Assembly (NCBI RefSeq): GCF_002920635.1
Contig: NZ_PQSR01000039.1
Coordinates: 1 to 60,931, forward strand
Direction of reading: 5' to 3'
Source: Streptomyces sp. Ru72
GTDB taxonomy: Bacteria > Actinomycetota > Actinomycetes > Streptomycetales > Streptomycetaceae
DNA length: 60,931 bases
Below, one piece after another: positions 52,719-60,931 of this stretch; position 1 is the stretch's first letter; each line of letters begins with the position of its first letter. The position numbers were made by a program, and so were the translations under genes. A model generated the notes under the pieces. It saw nothing but the letters and a program-made list of their open reading frames with translations, was not told the origin of the DNA and ran no database searches.

Positions 52719-54762
52719 GAAACGCCTCCCCTTGCTCACGCTCGTCGGGTCCGCCGCCACCCCTCGGCGGCTCCTGTGTTCTGTCGTCCGGGCGTCGCGA
52801 ACCCCCGGCGGGCCGTGGCACGACGCGCGCCCCGCTGCCGGGCATCGCCGTCGGGTCCGCGGTCGGCGTCACGGTCAGCCGCGGCGCGATCGGGTCACGC
52901 GTCCCCGCCTTCTCACCGGTCGACTGCGCGGGCACCGTGGCGCGCTTGCCGGAGCCGCCCTGCGGCAGTCCGGCGTCGCCGAGACCGCGGTTGCGCCGTG
53001 AGTCCAGCGGCTCCAGGGGTATCGGAGAGCCCCGCAGCGGCTCGTCCGCGGTCCGCGGCAGCGTCAGCCGGAACTGCGAACCCCCTCCCGGCTCGCCCCA
53101 CGCCTGCAGCCAGCCGCCGTGCAGCCGCGCGTCCTCCAGGGCGATGGACAGCCCCAGGCCCGTACCGCCGGTGGTACGCGCACGTGCCGGGTCCGCACGC
53201 CAGAAGCGGCTGAACACCCGGGTCGCCTCCCCGGGCTTGAGCCCCACGCCGTAGTCGCGCACCGCGACCGCGACCGCGCCGCCCGCCGCGGCGAGCTTGA
53301 CGATGACGTCCTTGCCCTCGCCGTGCTCGACCGCGTTCACGACCAGGTTGCGCAACACCCGCTCGACACGCCGGGCGTCCGCCTCGGCCACGACGGGCTG
53401 CTGGTCGCCGACGACCCGGATCTGCGTGCCCTTGCGCTCGGCGAGCGGCTCGGCCCCGCTCACCACCCGGCGCACGACCTCCCGCAGATCGATCGGCTCG
53501 GCCTCCAGCGCCGCCGCACCCGCGTCGAACCGGCTGATCTCGAGCAGGTCCGCCAGCAGCGACTCGAACCGGTCCAGCTGGTCGGCGAGCAGTTCCGCCG
53601 ACCGCGCGGTCACCGGGTCGAAGTCGACGCGCGCCTCGTGGATGACGTCGGCCGCCATCCGCACGGTCGTCAGCGGCGTCCTCAGCTCGTGCGACACGTC
53701 CGAGACGAACCGCCGTTGCATGCGCGACAGGTCCTCCAGCTGCTGGATCTTCAGCTGCAGGTTCTGCGCCATCTTGTTGAAGGCCTCGCCCAGGCGCGCG
53801 ATGTCATCCTCGCCGGTGACCTTCATACGCTCCTGCAGGCGCCCGGCGGACAGCCGTTCGGCGATGCCCGCGGCCATGCGTACGGGGGTGACGACCTGGC
53901 GCACCACGAGCCAGGCGATGGCGCCGAGCAGTACGACGACGAACAGCCCCGCGGTGGCGAGCGTCCCCTTGACCAGGCTGAGGGACTTCTCCTCCTGGGT
54001 GAGCGGGAAGAGGTAGTACAGCTGGTACGGGTCGCCGTTCGGGTCGTTGATCTGCTTGCCGATGATCAGCGCGGGCTGGGTGGCCCGGCCGCTGTCGGTG
54101 TAGACGATGCGGGTGTAGCTCTGGGCCACGCCCATACCGGCGTCGACGCGCTTGCGCAGGTCCTCCGGCACGCTCTGGCTCGGATCCACCCCGCCCGACG
54201 CGCGCGGACCGAGGCCGCGGTTGTCGTTGTCCGCGGCGGTAGTGCTGAGCGTGACCACGTCGAAGGCACCCTGACCACCACTGGACAAGGACTCGACGAG
54301 GTCGCTCATCCACCCGCTGACGTTCTGCACCGGGTTGTTGCCCGTGCCGGAGTTGTCGTTGCCGTCACTCGCGCCGGCCGCGCTGTCGGCCCTCTGCCCG
54401 GCGACGGTGAACCCACCGACGGCCTGGCTCTGCGACGCCTTCACCTTGGCGTCCAGCAGACCGTTGCGGACCTGGCCGATGACGACGAAGCCCAGCAGCA
54501 GCACCACGCCGAGCGACATCAGCAGCGTGGTGACGACGATCCGAAGCTGGATGTTGCGCCGCCACAGCCTCATCATCGGCAGCAGCGGGCGGCGCACCCA
54601 GCGCATGACGAGCCGGAGGACCGGGCTGCCGTGGACTCCGCCCTGAAGCAGCCCGCCCTCGAAGAACCGTTCCCACCCCGAGCGCGTCGTCCGCCGACCG
54701 ACAGGCCGCCCCGGGTGGGCTCCGGGCCGGCCGGGCGCCGGAGCGGCACTGTCCTGGCTCAT
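52708..54762 (-). CDS. mtrB: Sensor histidine kinase MtrB
   Basis: A 684-residue histidine kinase. A first membrane segment at about 73-95, an extracytoplasmic sensor of about 160 residues (Ser/Asn/Gly-rich stretches with a GNDNSGTGNNP insert), a second segment near 265-290, a HAMP domain, the HisKA domain with His358 (VSHELRTPL), and the ATPase domain (NLVVNAVEHGEG, RDYGVG, GGTGLGLSIA). The C-terminal 90 residues are a Pro/Arg-rich tail past the ATPase. It phosphorylates MtrA. ATG 54762 lies 2 nt after the mtrA stop. Confidence 0.95.
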   Translation of the reverse strand: MSQDSAAPAPGRPGAHPGRPVGRRTTRSGWERFFEGGLLQGGVHGSPVLRLVMRWVRRPLLPMMRLWRRNIQLRIVVTTLLMSLGVVLLLGFVVIGQVRNGLLDAKVKASQSQAVGGFTVAGQRADSAAGASDGNDNSGTGNNPVQNVSGWMSDLVESLSSGGQGAFDVVTLSTTAADNDNRGLGPRASGGVDPSQSVPEDLRKRVDAGMGVAQSYTRIVYTDSGRATQPALIIGKQINDPNGDPYQLYYLFPLTQEEKSLSLVKGTLATAGLFVVVLLGAIAWLVVRQVVTPVRMAAGIAERLSAGRLQERMKVTGEDDIARLGEAFNKMAQNLQLKIQQLEDLSRMQRRFVSDVSHELRTPLTTVRMAADVIHEARVDFDPVTARSAELLADQLDRFESLLADLLEISRFDAGAAALEAEPIDLREVVRRVVSGAEPLAERKGTQIRVVGDQQPVVAEADARRVERVLRNLVVNAVEHGEGKDVIVKLAAAGGAVAVAVRDYGVGLKPGEATRVFSRFWRADPARARTTGGTGLGLSIALEDARLHGGWLQAWGEPGGGSQFRLTLPRTADEPLRGSPIPLEPLDSRRNRGLGDAGLPQGGSGKRATVPAQSTGEKAGTRDPIAPRLTVTPTADPTAMPGSGARVVPRPAGGSRRPDDRTQEPPRGGGGPDEREQGEAFRGR

Positions 54763-54764
54763 GG

Positions 54765-55442
54765 TCAGCTCGGCCCGGCCTTATAGCCGACGCCACGCAC
54801 GGTCACCACGATCTCCGGCTTCTCCGGGTCCTTCTCGACCTTCGACCGCAGCCGCTGGACGTGCACGTTCACCAGGCGGGTGTCCGCCGCGTGGCGATAG
54901 CCCCACACCTGCTCCAGCAGGACCTCGCGGGTGAACACCTGCCACGGCTTGCGCGCCAGCGCCACCAGCAGGTCGAACTCCAGCGGGGTCAGCGCGATCG
55001 ACTGCCCGTCGCGCTTCACGGAGTGGCCGGCCACGTCGATGACGAGGTCACCTATGGCGAGCTGCTCCGGCGCAGGCTCCTCCGACCTGCGGAGCCGCGC
55101 CCGGATGCGCGCCACCAGCTCCTTCGGCTTGAACGGCTTCACGATGTAGTCGTCCGCGCCGGACTCGAGGCCCACCACCACGTCCACGGTGTCGCTCTTG
55201 GCGGTGAGCATCACGATCGGCACCCCGGACTCCGCCCTGATCAGACGGCACACATCGATGCCGTCCCGACCCGGCAGCATCAGGTCGAGCAGCACCAGGT
55301 CGGGCTTGGTCTCACGGAAGGCGGCCAGCGCCTTGTCACCGTCGGCTACGAAAGACGGCTCAAAACCTTCACCACGCAGCACGATGCCGAGCATCTCGGC
55401 CAGTGCGGTGTCGTCGTCGACGACAAGGACTCGTCCCTTCAT
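54765..55442 (-). CDS. mtrA: Response regulator MtrA
   Basis: A 225-residue OmpR-family regulator. The receiver has VVDDDTALA and Asp53 (VLLDLMLPG), and the winged helix ends in RLRSKVEKDPEKPEIVVTVRGVGYKAG. It controls cell division, cell-wall and osmoregulatory genes, and in Streptomyces development. ATG 55442 (MKGRVLVV) is the usual family start; two ATG codons at 55454/55451 are also in frame. Direct GTNAC repeats upstream (55470-55491) could be an autoregulatory site. Confidence 0.95.
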   Translation of the reverse strand: MKGRVLVVDDDTALAEMLGIVLRGEGFEPSFVADGDKALAAFRETKPDLVLLDLMLPGRDGIDVCRLIRAESGVPIVMLTAKSDTVDVVVGLESGADDYIVKPFKPKELVARIRARLRRSEEPAPEQLAIGDLVIDVAGHSVKRDGQSIALTPLEFDLLVALARKPWQVFTREVLLEQVWGYRHAADTRLVNVHVQRLRSKVEKDPEKPEIVVTVRGVGYKAGPS

Positions 55443-55462
55443 GGACCACATCATCCCATTAA

Positions 55463-56608
55463 CTAAATCGTTACCTGGCGTGACCTGTCACACAGCGCAG
55501 CGAGTGAATCGGCCGTCACAGGCGACGCGACGCCCTCCTCGGTGACGATCGCCGTCACCAGTTCCGGAGGCGTCACGTCGAACGCCGGGTTGTACGCCTG
55601 GGTCCCGAGGGGTGCCACAGGTATCCCGCCTCCCGCTTCCGCTCCAGCCACCTGCACCTGAGGTGCGGTGAACTCCGTCACCTCGTGCCCGGGCCGCTGC
55701 TCCACCTCGATGGACGCCCCGTCCGGTGTCTCCGGATCCACCGTCGTCACCGGCGCCACCACGATGAACGGCACGTGGTGGTACCGGGCCAGCACGGCGA
55801 GCGGGTAGCTCCCCACCTTGTTCGCGACCGAGCCGTCGGCCGCGATCCGGTCCGCCCCGATGAGTACCGCGTCCACCTCGCCCGCGGCGAACAGGGAGCC
55901 CGCCGCATTGTCCGTGAGCAAGGTGTACGCCATCCCGTTGCGGGCCGCCTCGTACGCCGTCAGTCGAGCACCCTGCAGCAACGGACGCGTCTCGTCCACC
56001 CACAGCCTGCGCAGCCGCCCCGCCCGGTGTGCGGCCAGCGCCACCGCGAACGCCGTGCCCTCCCCGCCGGAGACCAGCGAACCCGTGTTGCAGTGCGTGA
56101 GCAGGCGGTGCCCGCCGCCCGGGAGCAGCTCGTCCAGCAACGCCAGGCCGTGGCGCGCCATCCGCGCGCTGGCCTCGGCGTCCTCACGGTGCAGCGCCCG
56201 CGCGGCGGCGAGCGCCGCCTCGGCGGCCTGCCGCAGGTCACCGCCGTCGCCGAGCGCGGCCCGGTACGCGGCCTGGGCCCTGCCCACGCCGACGGCGAGG
56301 TTCACCGCGGTGGGCCGGGCGCCCGCGAGCGCGGCGGCGGCCTCGTCCACGTCGAAACCGCGCGCGGCGGCGAGCGCCACGCCGTAGGCACCGGCGATCC
56401 CGAGCAGCGGTGCCCCGCGCACGGCGAGCGTACGGATCGCGTCCACGAGCGCGGACGCGTCCGTGCACACGAGCTCCACCTCCTCGGCCGGCAGCCTTCT
56501 CTGGTCGAGAAGCGCCAGAACCGGGCCTTCGGGCGGCTCCTCCCAGCGGATCGCCGGTATCGCAACCGCCCCGTTTTCCTCGCCGGATCGCGCGTACTGA
56601 TCAGCCAT
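55463..56608 (-). CDS. mtnA: S-methyl-5-thioribose-1-phosphate isomerase
   Basis: A 381-residue MtnA enzyme of the methionine salvage pathway, converting methylthioribose-1-phosphate to methylthioribulose-1-phosphate. The catalytic Cys173 (LTHCNTGSL) and Asp253 (GADRIAADGSVANK) of the eIF-2B-like isomerase family are present, as is the RGAPLLGIAGAYG motif. It lies 20 nt upstream of mtrA, so they may be co-transcribed even though the functions are unrelated. ATG 56608 is the first Met in frame with the family N-terminus. Confidence 0.93.
   Translation of the reverse strand: MADQYARSGEENGAVAIPAIRWEEPPEGPVLALLDQRRLPAEEVELVCTDASALVDAIRTLAVRGAPLLGIAGAYGVALAAARGFDVDEAAAALAGARPTAVNLAVGVGRAQAAYRAALGDGGDLRQAAEAALAAARALHREDAEASARMARHGLALLDELLPGGGHRLLTHCNTGSLVSGGEGTAFAVALAAHRAGRLRRLWVDETRPLLQGARLTAYEAARNGMAYTLLTDNAAGSLFAAGEVDAVLIGADRIAADGSVANKVGSYPLAVLARYHHVPFIVVAPVTTVDPETPDGASIEVEQRPGHEVTEFTAPQVQVAGAEAGGGIPVAPLGTQAYNPAFDVTPPELVTAIVTEEGVASPVTADSLAALCDRSRQVTI
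55470..55491 (-). promoter_or_regulatory. GTNAC direct repeats upstream of mtrA
   Basis: On the plus strand, GTTAC (55470-55474), GTGAC (55480-55484) and GTCAC (55487-55491) lie in the 3' end of mtnA, 28-49 bp before the mtrA start. The first two are one helical turn apart. MtrA sites in actinobacteria were described as GTNAC-like direct repeats, so this may be an MtrA autoregulation site. The match is made from memory and is weak. Confidence 0.4.
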
Positions 56609-56748
56609 GCGGTCAGTCTGCCCCGTACACCGCCGACTATTGAAGGCATGCTGCGTGCACCACCCCCGGTTCCCCGGCGGACACAGCGTGGCACGATGGC
56701 TGCCAACCCGCCGCCGCGACCGCGGACGGGCACCGTGAAGGAGCGACG

Positions 56749-58089
56749 ATGAACGACACTCCGGGCTGGGCCTCGCCCGGATCTTCCCCCTCCGACGGGC
56801 GGCAGCCGGACGTCCCCGGCGCGCAGACCCCGGAGCAGCCCTCGGACCAGAGCGGTACCGATCAGCCGCAGCCGTCGGCCACGTGGTCCAAGGCGCAGCC
56901 CCCGCCCGGACAGTGGACCGCTCCTCAGCCTCAAGGCCCCGGCCAGGCCCCGCCACCACCTCCGCCCGGCCCTGGCTGGGGCGCCCGTCCTCCCGCCGCT
57001 CCGGGCGGCCACGCAGGTCCCGGCGGTGGCTGGGGCGCACCCCAGCAGGGGTTCGGCGGCTACGGAAGCTGGGGCGGTGCCTGGGGCCCGCCGCCCGCGG
57101 CCAAGCCCGGCGTCATCCCGCTGCGCCCGCTCGGCGTCGGCGAGATCCTCGACGGCGCGGTCTCCACCATGCGCACTTACTGGCGCACGGTCCTCGGCAT
57201 CTCGCTGACCGTCGCGGTCGTCACGGAGACCGTGGTCATCCTGCTGCAGGGCCTCGTCCTGAAGGACACCACCGACACGAACACCTTCAACGACCCCAGC
57301 GCCTCCATGAGCGAGGTGAGCCGCGCGCTGGGCGACGCGCTGCTGGGCTCCGCCGTGGTCATGCTGCTGGTGCTGCTCGGCACCATCATCGCCACGGCCC
57401 TGCTCACGGCCGTCACCAGCAGGGCGGTGCTCGGCAGGCCGGTGACCGCCGCCGAGGCCTGGCGCGACGCCCGCCCGCAGCTCGCCCGGCTCGGCGGGCT
57501 CACGATCCTGCTGCCGCTCATGGCCATGACGATCGTCGCCGTGGGCGCACTGCCCGGCATCCTCATCGCCTGGTCCGGGTCCACCGCGGCCGGCGTGTCG
57601 CTGGCCTTCCTCGGCGGCCTCGGCACCGGTGTGGTCGCTCTGTGGATCATGATCCGTTTCTCGCTCGCCTCGCCCGCGCTGATGCTGGAGAAGCAGGGCA
57701 TCCGCAAGGCGATGAGCCGCTCGGTGAAGCTGGTGCGCGGCTCGTGGTGGCGGGTCTTCGGCATCCAGTTGCTCGCGCAGGTCATCGCGGGCATCGTGGC
57801 GTCGATCGTCGTGATCCCCTTCACCCTCATGGCCGGGGTCTTCAGCGGCGACGGCCTCGGCAGCCTCATGGGCGGCTCCACCGGGCACCCCGGCTGGACG
57901 TTCCTCATCATCAGCGGACTCGGCTCGGTGATCGGACGGGTGATCACGTTCCCCATCACCGCGGGGGTCACCGTGCTGCTCTACATCGACCAGCGCATCC
58001 GCCGCGAGGCCCTCGACCTCGAGCTGGCCCGCGCCGCCGGCCTGCAGAGCCACGGCTCCGACGTCCCCGGTACCACCGCGGGGAGCTGA
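56749..58089 (+). CDS. Multi-pass membrane protein with Pro/Gly-rich N-terminus
   Basis: A 446-residue protein. The first 120 residues are low-complexity Pro/Gly/Gln-rich. The rest holds about six hydrophobic segments. The pattern matches actinobacterial membrane proteins often annotated as glycerophosphoryl diester phosphodiesterase membrane-domain proteins; no catalytic domain is visible. It begins at ATG 56749 behind AAGGAG and runs into the following DUF4129 gene, so it is the first gene of an operon that includes a MoxR ATPase. Function is unknown. Confidence 0.82.
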   Translation: MNDTPGWASPGSSPSDGRQPDVPGAQTPEQPSDQSGTDQPQPSATWSKAQPPPGQWTAPQPQGPGQAPPPPPPGPGWGARPPAAPGGHAGPGGGWGAPQQGFGGYGSWGGAWGPPPAAKPGVIPLRPLGVGEILDGAVSTMRTYWRTVLGISLTVAVVTETVVILLQGLVLKDTTDTNTFNDPSASMSEVSRALGDALLGSAVVMLLVLLGTIIATALLTAVTSRAVLGRPVTAAEAWRDARPQLARLGGLTILLPLMAMTIVAVGALPGILIAWSGSTAAGVSLAFLGGLGTGVVALWIMIRFSLASPALMLEKQGIRKAMSRSVKLVRGSWWRVFGIQLLAQVIAGIVASIVVIPFTLMAGVFSGDGLGSLMGGSTGHPGWTFLIISGLGSVIGRVITFPITAGVTVLLYIDQRIRREALDLELARAAGLQSHGSDVPGTTAGS

Positions 58090-58093
58090 CGGG

Positions 58094-58810
58094 GTGAGAC
58101 TGACGGGGGGAGTACTGAGAGCCGCACCGGTGCTGTGGCGCTCGGGCGACGGACCACCGGTGACGATCCCGCGCGACCCCGCGCGTGAGGCGGCCCGGCG
58201 CGAGCTGTCCAAACGGATGTACCACGAGAACGACCCCGGCCTGCTGCAGCGCGCCCTGAACGCCTTCTGGGACTGGCTGGACCGGCTCTTCGCCGAGGCC
58301 TCCACCGCGACGCCCGGAGGCCCCGTCGGCCTCCTCGTCATCGTGGTGGTGGTCCTGGCCCTCGTCGCGGCCCTGTGGTGGCGCCTGGGCACGCCGCGCC
58401 GCGTGCCCACCTCGTCCGCCACGCTCTTCGACGACCGGCCCCGCAGCGCCGCCGAACACCGCTCGGCCGCCGCGGCGCACGCCGCCCAGGACCACTGGAA
58501 CCAGGCAGTCCAGGAACGCATGCGCGCCGTCGTCCGCTCCCTGGAGGAACGCGCCCTCCTCGACACCCGCCCAGGGCGCACCGCCGACGAGGCGGCATCC
58601 GAGGCAGGCCGCGCCCTTCCCGACCACGCGGACCGGCTCCGCGTCGCCGCCCGGGACTTCGACGACGTCACATACGGCGGTCGGGCCGCGGGCGAAGGAA
58701 TGTACCGCCGGCTCGCCGTCCTCGACGACGACCTGGAACGCGCCAAGCCCCACCTCACCGGCAACGCCCCCAGCGCGGCCCGCAACACCCGCCAGGGAGC
58801 CGCCGGATGA
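58094..58810 (+). CDS. DUF4129 domain protein
   Basis: A 238-residue single-pass membrane protein. A membrane segment at about 77-94 is followed by the DUF4129 domain with a WNQAVQERMRAVVRSLEERALLD motif. DUF4129 is often next to transglutaminase-like proteins and MoxR AAA ATPases, as here. Starts at GTG 58094 and overlaps the next gene by 4 nt. Confidence 0.88.
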   Translation: MRLTGGVLRAAPVLWRSGDGPPVTIPRDPAREAARRELSKRMYHENDPGLLQRALNAFWDWLDRLFAEASTATPGGPVGLLVIVVVVLALVAALWWRLGTPRRVPTSSATLFDDRPRSAAEHRSAAAAHAAQDHWNQAVQERMRAVVRSLEERALLDTRPGRTADEAASEAGRALPDHADRLRVAARDFDDVTYGGRAAGEGMYRRLAVLDDDLERAKPHLTGNAPSAARNTRQGAAG

Positions 58811-59997
58811 CCGCCGAGGCCCCAGTCGCCTCCACGTCGGCCTCGCCCACCGTGCGCCAGCTGTGGACCCGGACACGCGGTGTCCTGCTCGCCGTCGTAC
58901 TCCTGCTGATCGGTGCCGTCGTGATCGCCCTGATCCGATCCGGCGACCGCCACGGCCGCCTCGACCCGCGCTCCGCCGACCCGTCCGGCAGCCACGCCGT
59001 CACCCGGCTCCTCGCCGACCGGGGCGTGTCCACGCGTGTGGTCACCACCCTCGACGAGGCGCGCGCCGCTGTCGGCACCGGCACCACGCTCCTGGTCGCC
59101 GCACCCGATCAGTTGACGCACCGTCAACAGAGCCTGCTGCACCAGGCGACGCAGAAAACCGGCGGCCGGACGATCCTGGTCGCTCCGGAGACGTCCGCCG
59201 GCACGCTGGCTCCCGGCGTCTCCGCCGACCCCGCCGTCAGTTTCGAATCGACACTGGCGCCCGTCTGTGAGCTGCCCGAGGCCCGTCGCGCGGGCACCGC
59301 CGACACGGGCGGGGTCCGCTACCGCACGAGCGATGCCCGCGCGGAGGGCTGCTACCCCAGCGGCGGTCTGCCCACCCTGGTGCGCATCCCGGCCGCATCC
59401 GGGGCCGGGGACACCGTCGTCCTCGGCGCGCCCGACATCCTCTACAACAACCGCCTCGGCGAGCAGGGCAACGCCTCGCTCGCCCTGCAACTGCTCGGTT
59501 CCCGCTCCCACTTGGTCTGGTACCTCCCCTCGCTCTCCGACACCTCGGCCACCGGATCGGGCGGCCAGAGCTTCCTCGACCTGCTCCCCTCGGGCTGGCT
59601 GTGGGGCACGCTGCAGCTCTTCATCGCCGCAGCCCTGGCCGCGCTGTGGCGGGCACGCCGATTCGGCCCGCTCGTCCCCGAAAAACTCCCCGTCGCGATC
59701 CGCGCCTCCGAAACCGTCGAAGGCCGCGCCCGCCTCTACCGCAAAGCCGACGCCCGCGACCGCGCGGCCTCCGCTCTGCGATCCACCACCCGCACCCGTC
59801 TCGCCCCCCTCGTAGGCATCCCCCTCGCTCAGGCGCACGCGCCCGAGGCCCTGCTCCCCGCTCTGTCCGCCCATCTGCACGGCGGCGGACAGTCCCTGCA
59901 CTCCCTCCTCTTCGGCCCGCCGCCCGGCGACGACGCGGCCCTGATCGCCCTCGCCGACCAACTCGACGCCCTCGAAAGAGAGGTACGCCGTCCATGA
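58807..59997 (+). CDS. DUF4350 domain protein
   Basis: A 396-residue membrane-anchored protein starting at ATG 58807. A hydrophobic segment near residues 25-45 precedes a DUF4350 domain with the GRLDPRSADPSGSHAVTRLL motif, and a second hydrophobic segment is at about 265-280. Members sit with MoxR/DUF4129 genes and may act in an envelope-linked module. It ends in an ATGA overlap with the MoxR gene. Confidence 0.85.
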   Translation: MTAEAPVASTSASPTVRQLWTRTRGVLLAVVLLLIGAVVIALIRSGDRHGRLDPRSADPSGSHAVTRLLADRGVSTRVVTTLDEARAAVGTGTTLLVAAPDQLTHRQQSLLHQATQKTGGRTILVAPETSAGTLAPGVSADPAVSFESTLAPVCELPEARRAGTADTGGVRYRTSDARAEGCYPSGGLPTLVRIPAASGAGDTVVLGAPDILYNNRLGEQGNASLALQLLGSRSHLVWYLPSLSDTSATGSGGQSFLDLLPSGWLWGTLQLFIAAALAALWRARRFGPLVPEKLPVAIRASETVEGRARLYRKADARDRAASALRSTTRTRLAPLVGIPLAQAHAPEALLPALSAHLHGGGQSLHSLLFGPPPGDDAALIALADQLDALEREVRRP

Positions 59998-60931
59998 TGG
60001 ACCCGACCACTGACAACGCCGGGACCGCCGGGGATCCGGGCGCGGCCCGCGCCTCCCTGGAGGCCCTGCGCGCCGAGATCGCCAAGGCCGTGGTCGGCCA
60101 GGACCCCGCCGTGACCGGCCTCGTCGTCGCTCTGCTGTGCCGTGGACACGTCCTGCTGGAAGGGGTCCCGGGCGTCGCCAAGACGCTGCTGGTCCGCGCG
60201 CTCGCGTCGGCCCTCGAACTCGACACCAAGCGCGTGCAGTTCACACCGGACCTGATGCCGAGCGACGTCACGGGATCTCTCGTCTACGACGCCCGCACCG
60301 CCGAGTTCTCCTTCCAACCGGGCCCGGTCTTCACCAACCTCCTCCTCGCGGACGAAATCAACCGCACCCCGCCCAAGACCCAGTCGTCCCTCCTCGAAGC
60401 CATGGAGGAGCGCCAGGTCACGGTCGACGGCACGCCGCGTCCACTCCCCGAGCCCTTTTTGGTCGCCGCGACGCAGAACCCGGTCGAATACGAGGGGACG
60501 TACCCCCTTCCCGAAGCACAACTGGACCGATTCCTGCTCAAACTGACGATCCCTCTGCCGTCCCGCCAGGACGAGATCGACGTCCTCACCCGCCACGCCG
60601 CGGGCTTCAACCCGCGCGACCTGCGCGCCGCCGGCGTACGCCCCGTGGCGAGCGCCGAGGACCTCGAGGCCGCACGCGCCGCCGTCGCCAAGACGACCGT
60701 TTCGCCCGAGATCACCGCCTATGTCGTGGACATCTGCCGGGCCACCCGCGAATCCCCGTCCCTCACGCTCGGCGTGTCGCCTCGCGGTGCCACGGCTCTG
60801 CTCGCCACGTCCCGGGCCTGGGCCTGGCTGACGGGCCGTGACTACGTCATCCCCGACGACGTGAAGGCACTCGCTCTCCCGACACTCCGTCACCGGGTCC
60901 AGCTGCGCCCCGAGGCGGAGATGGAAGGAGT
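59994..60931 (+). CDS. MoxR-family AAA+ ATPase, 3' end outside window
   Basis: A MoxR-type AAA+ ATPase (at least 312 residues visible) starting at ATG 59994 or 59997. It has Walker A EGVPGVAKT (about residues 56-64), Walker B LLLADEINRTPPK, sensor 1 VAATQNPVEYEGTYPLPEAQLDRF and the lid GVSPRGATAL. These ATPases act as chaperones that activate partner proteins. The partner is usually a von Willebrand-domain protein next downstream, which would lie beyond the window edge. Confidence 0.93.
   Translation, partial: MMDPTTDNAGTAGDPGAARASLEALRAEIAKAVVGQDPAVTGLVVALLCRGHVLLEGVPGVAKTLLVRALASALELDTKRVQFTPDLMPSDVTGSLVYDARTAEFSFQPGPVFTNLLLADEINRTPPKTQSSLLEAMEERQVTVDGTPRPLPEPFLVAATQNPVEYEGTYPLPEAQLDRFLLKLTIPLPSRQDEIDVLTRHAAGFNPRDLRAAGVRPVASAEDLEAARAAVAKTTVSPEITAYVVDICRATRESPSLTLGVSPRGATALLATSRAWAWLTGRDYVIPDDVKALALPTLRHRVQLRPEAEMEG

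Noticed and set aside
1..60931. Prophage, insertion sequence or transposon
   Set aside because: No transposase, integrase, recombinase or terminal inverted repeats were found in the coding frames.

Overview
The window is high-GC DNA with strong third-position G/C bias, GTG/TTG starts and a gene content (mtrA-mtrB-lpqB, actinobacterial SecA1, large NAD-glutamate dehydrogenase, Rv3235-like protein, FtsK/EccC-like ATPase) that points to a Streptomyces chromosome, probably the conserved core near secA. No rRNA, tRNA, CRISPR array, prophage or insertion sequence was seen.

Layout. (1) 1-2363: 3' part of an FtsK/EccC-like ATPase. (2) 2551-6198: a CUT1 sugar ABC importer (lipoprotein plus two permeases, no ATPase). 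(3) 6366-13220: three tandem proteins that each fuse an N-terminal GT2 glycosyltransferase to a C-terminal TagF/TagB-like CDP-glycerol phosphotransferase domain. (4) 13279-14323: divergent ohr/ohrR with a palindromic operator. (5) 14329-20013: GT39-like and GT87-like membrane glycosyltransferases, a GT2 protein and galE. (6) 20053-25528: SDR oxidoreductase, two TetR regulators and a large secreted amidase with FG-GAP repeats. (7) 25787-31621: TagGH-type polymer exporter, a fourth GT2-TagF fusion and another GT2, ended by two strong terminators and a 50-bp tandem repeat array. (8) 32168-34239: a polytopic membrane protein and a GtrA protein. (9) 34455-48696: gdh, a DJ-1/PfpI protein, HAD hydrolase, small conserved proteins, secA, a GNAT, a YcaQ-like DNA glycosylase and an orphan NarL-type regulator. 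(10) 48903-56608: hpf, comF, lpqB, mtrB, mtrA, mtnA on the minus strand. (11) 56749-60931: a membrane protein, DUF4129 and DUF4350 proteins and a MoxR ATPase cut by the window end.

Regions 3, 5, 7 and 8 read as a cell-surface polymer (wall teichoic acid-like glycopolymer) island: polymerases, decorating glycosyltransferases, an epimerase supplying UDP-galactose-type sugar, the ABC exporter and lipid-linked-sugar membrane proteins.

The most striking observation is in the four GT2-TagF fusions. The two with an intact GT2 active site (6366 and 11013) have lost the TagF catalytic histidine (HGTPLK became QGTPLK and RGTPLK). The two with an intact TagF motif set (8815 and 27717) have eroded GT2 active sites. 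The four proteins therefore look like reciprocally inactivated bifunctional enzymes, two serving as glycosyltransferases and two as phosphotransferases. This is inferred from motifs only.
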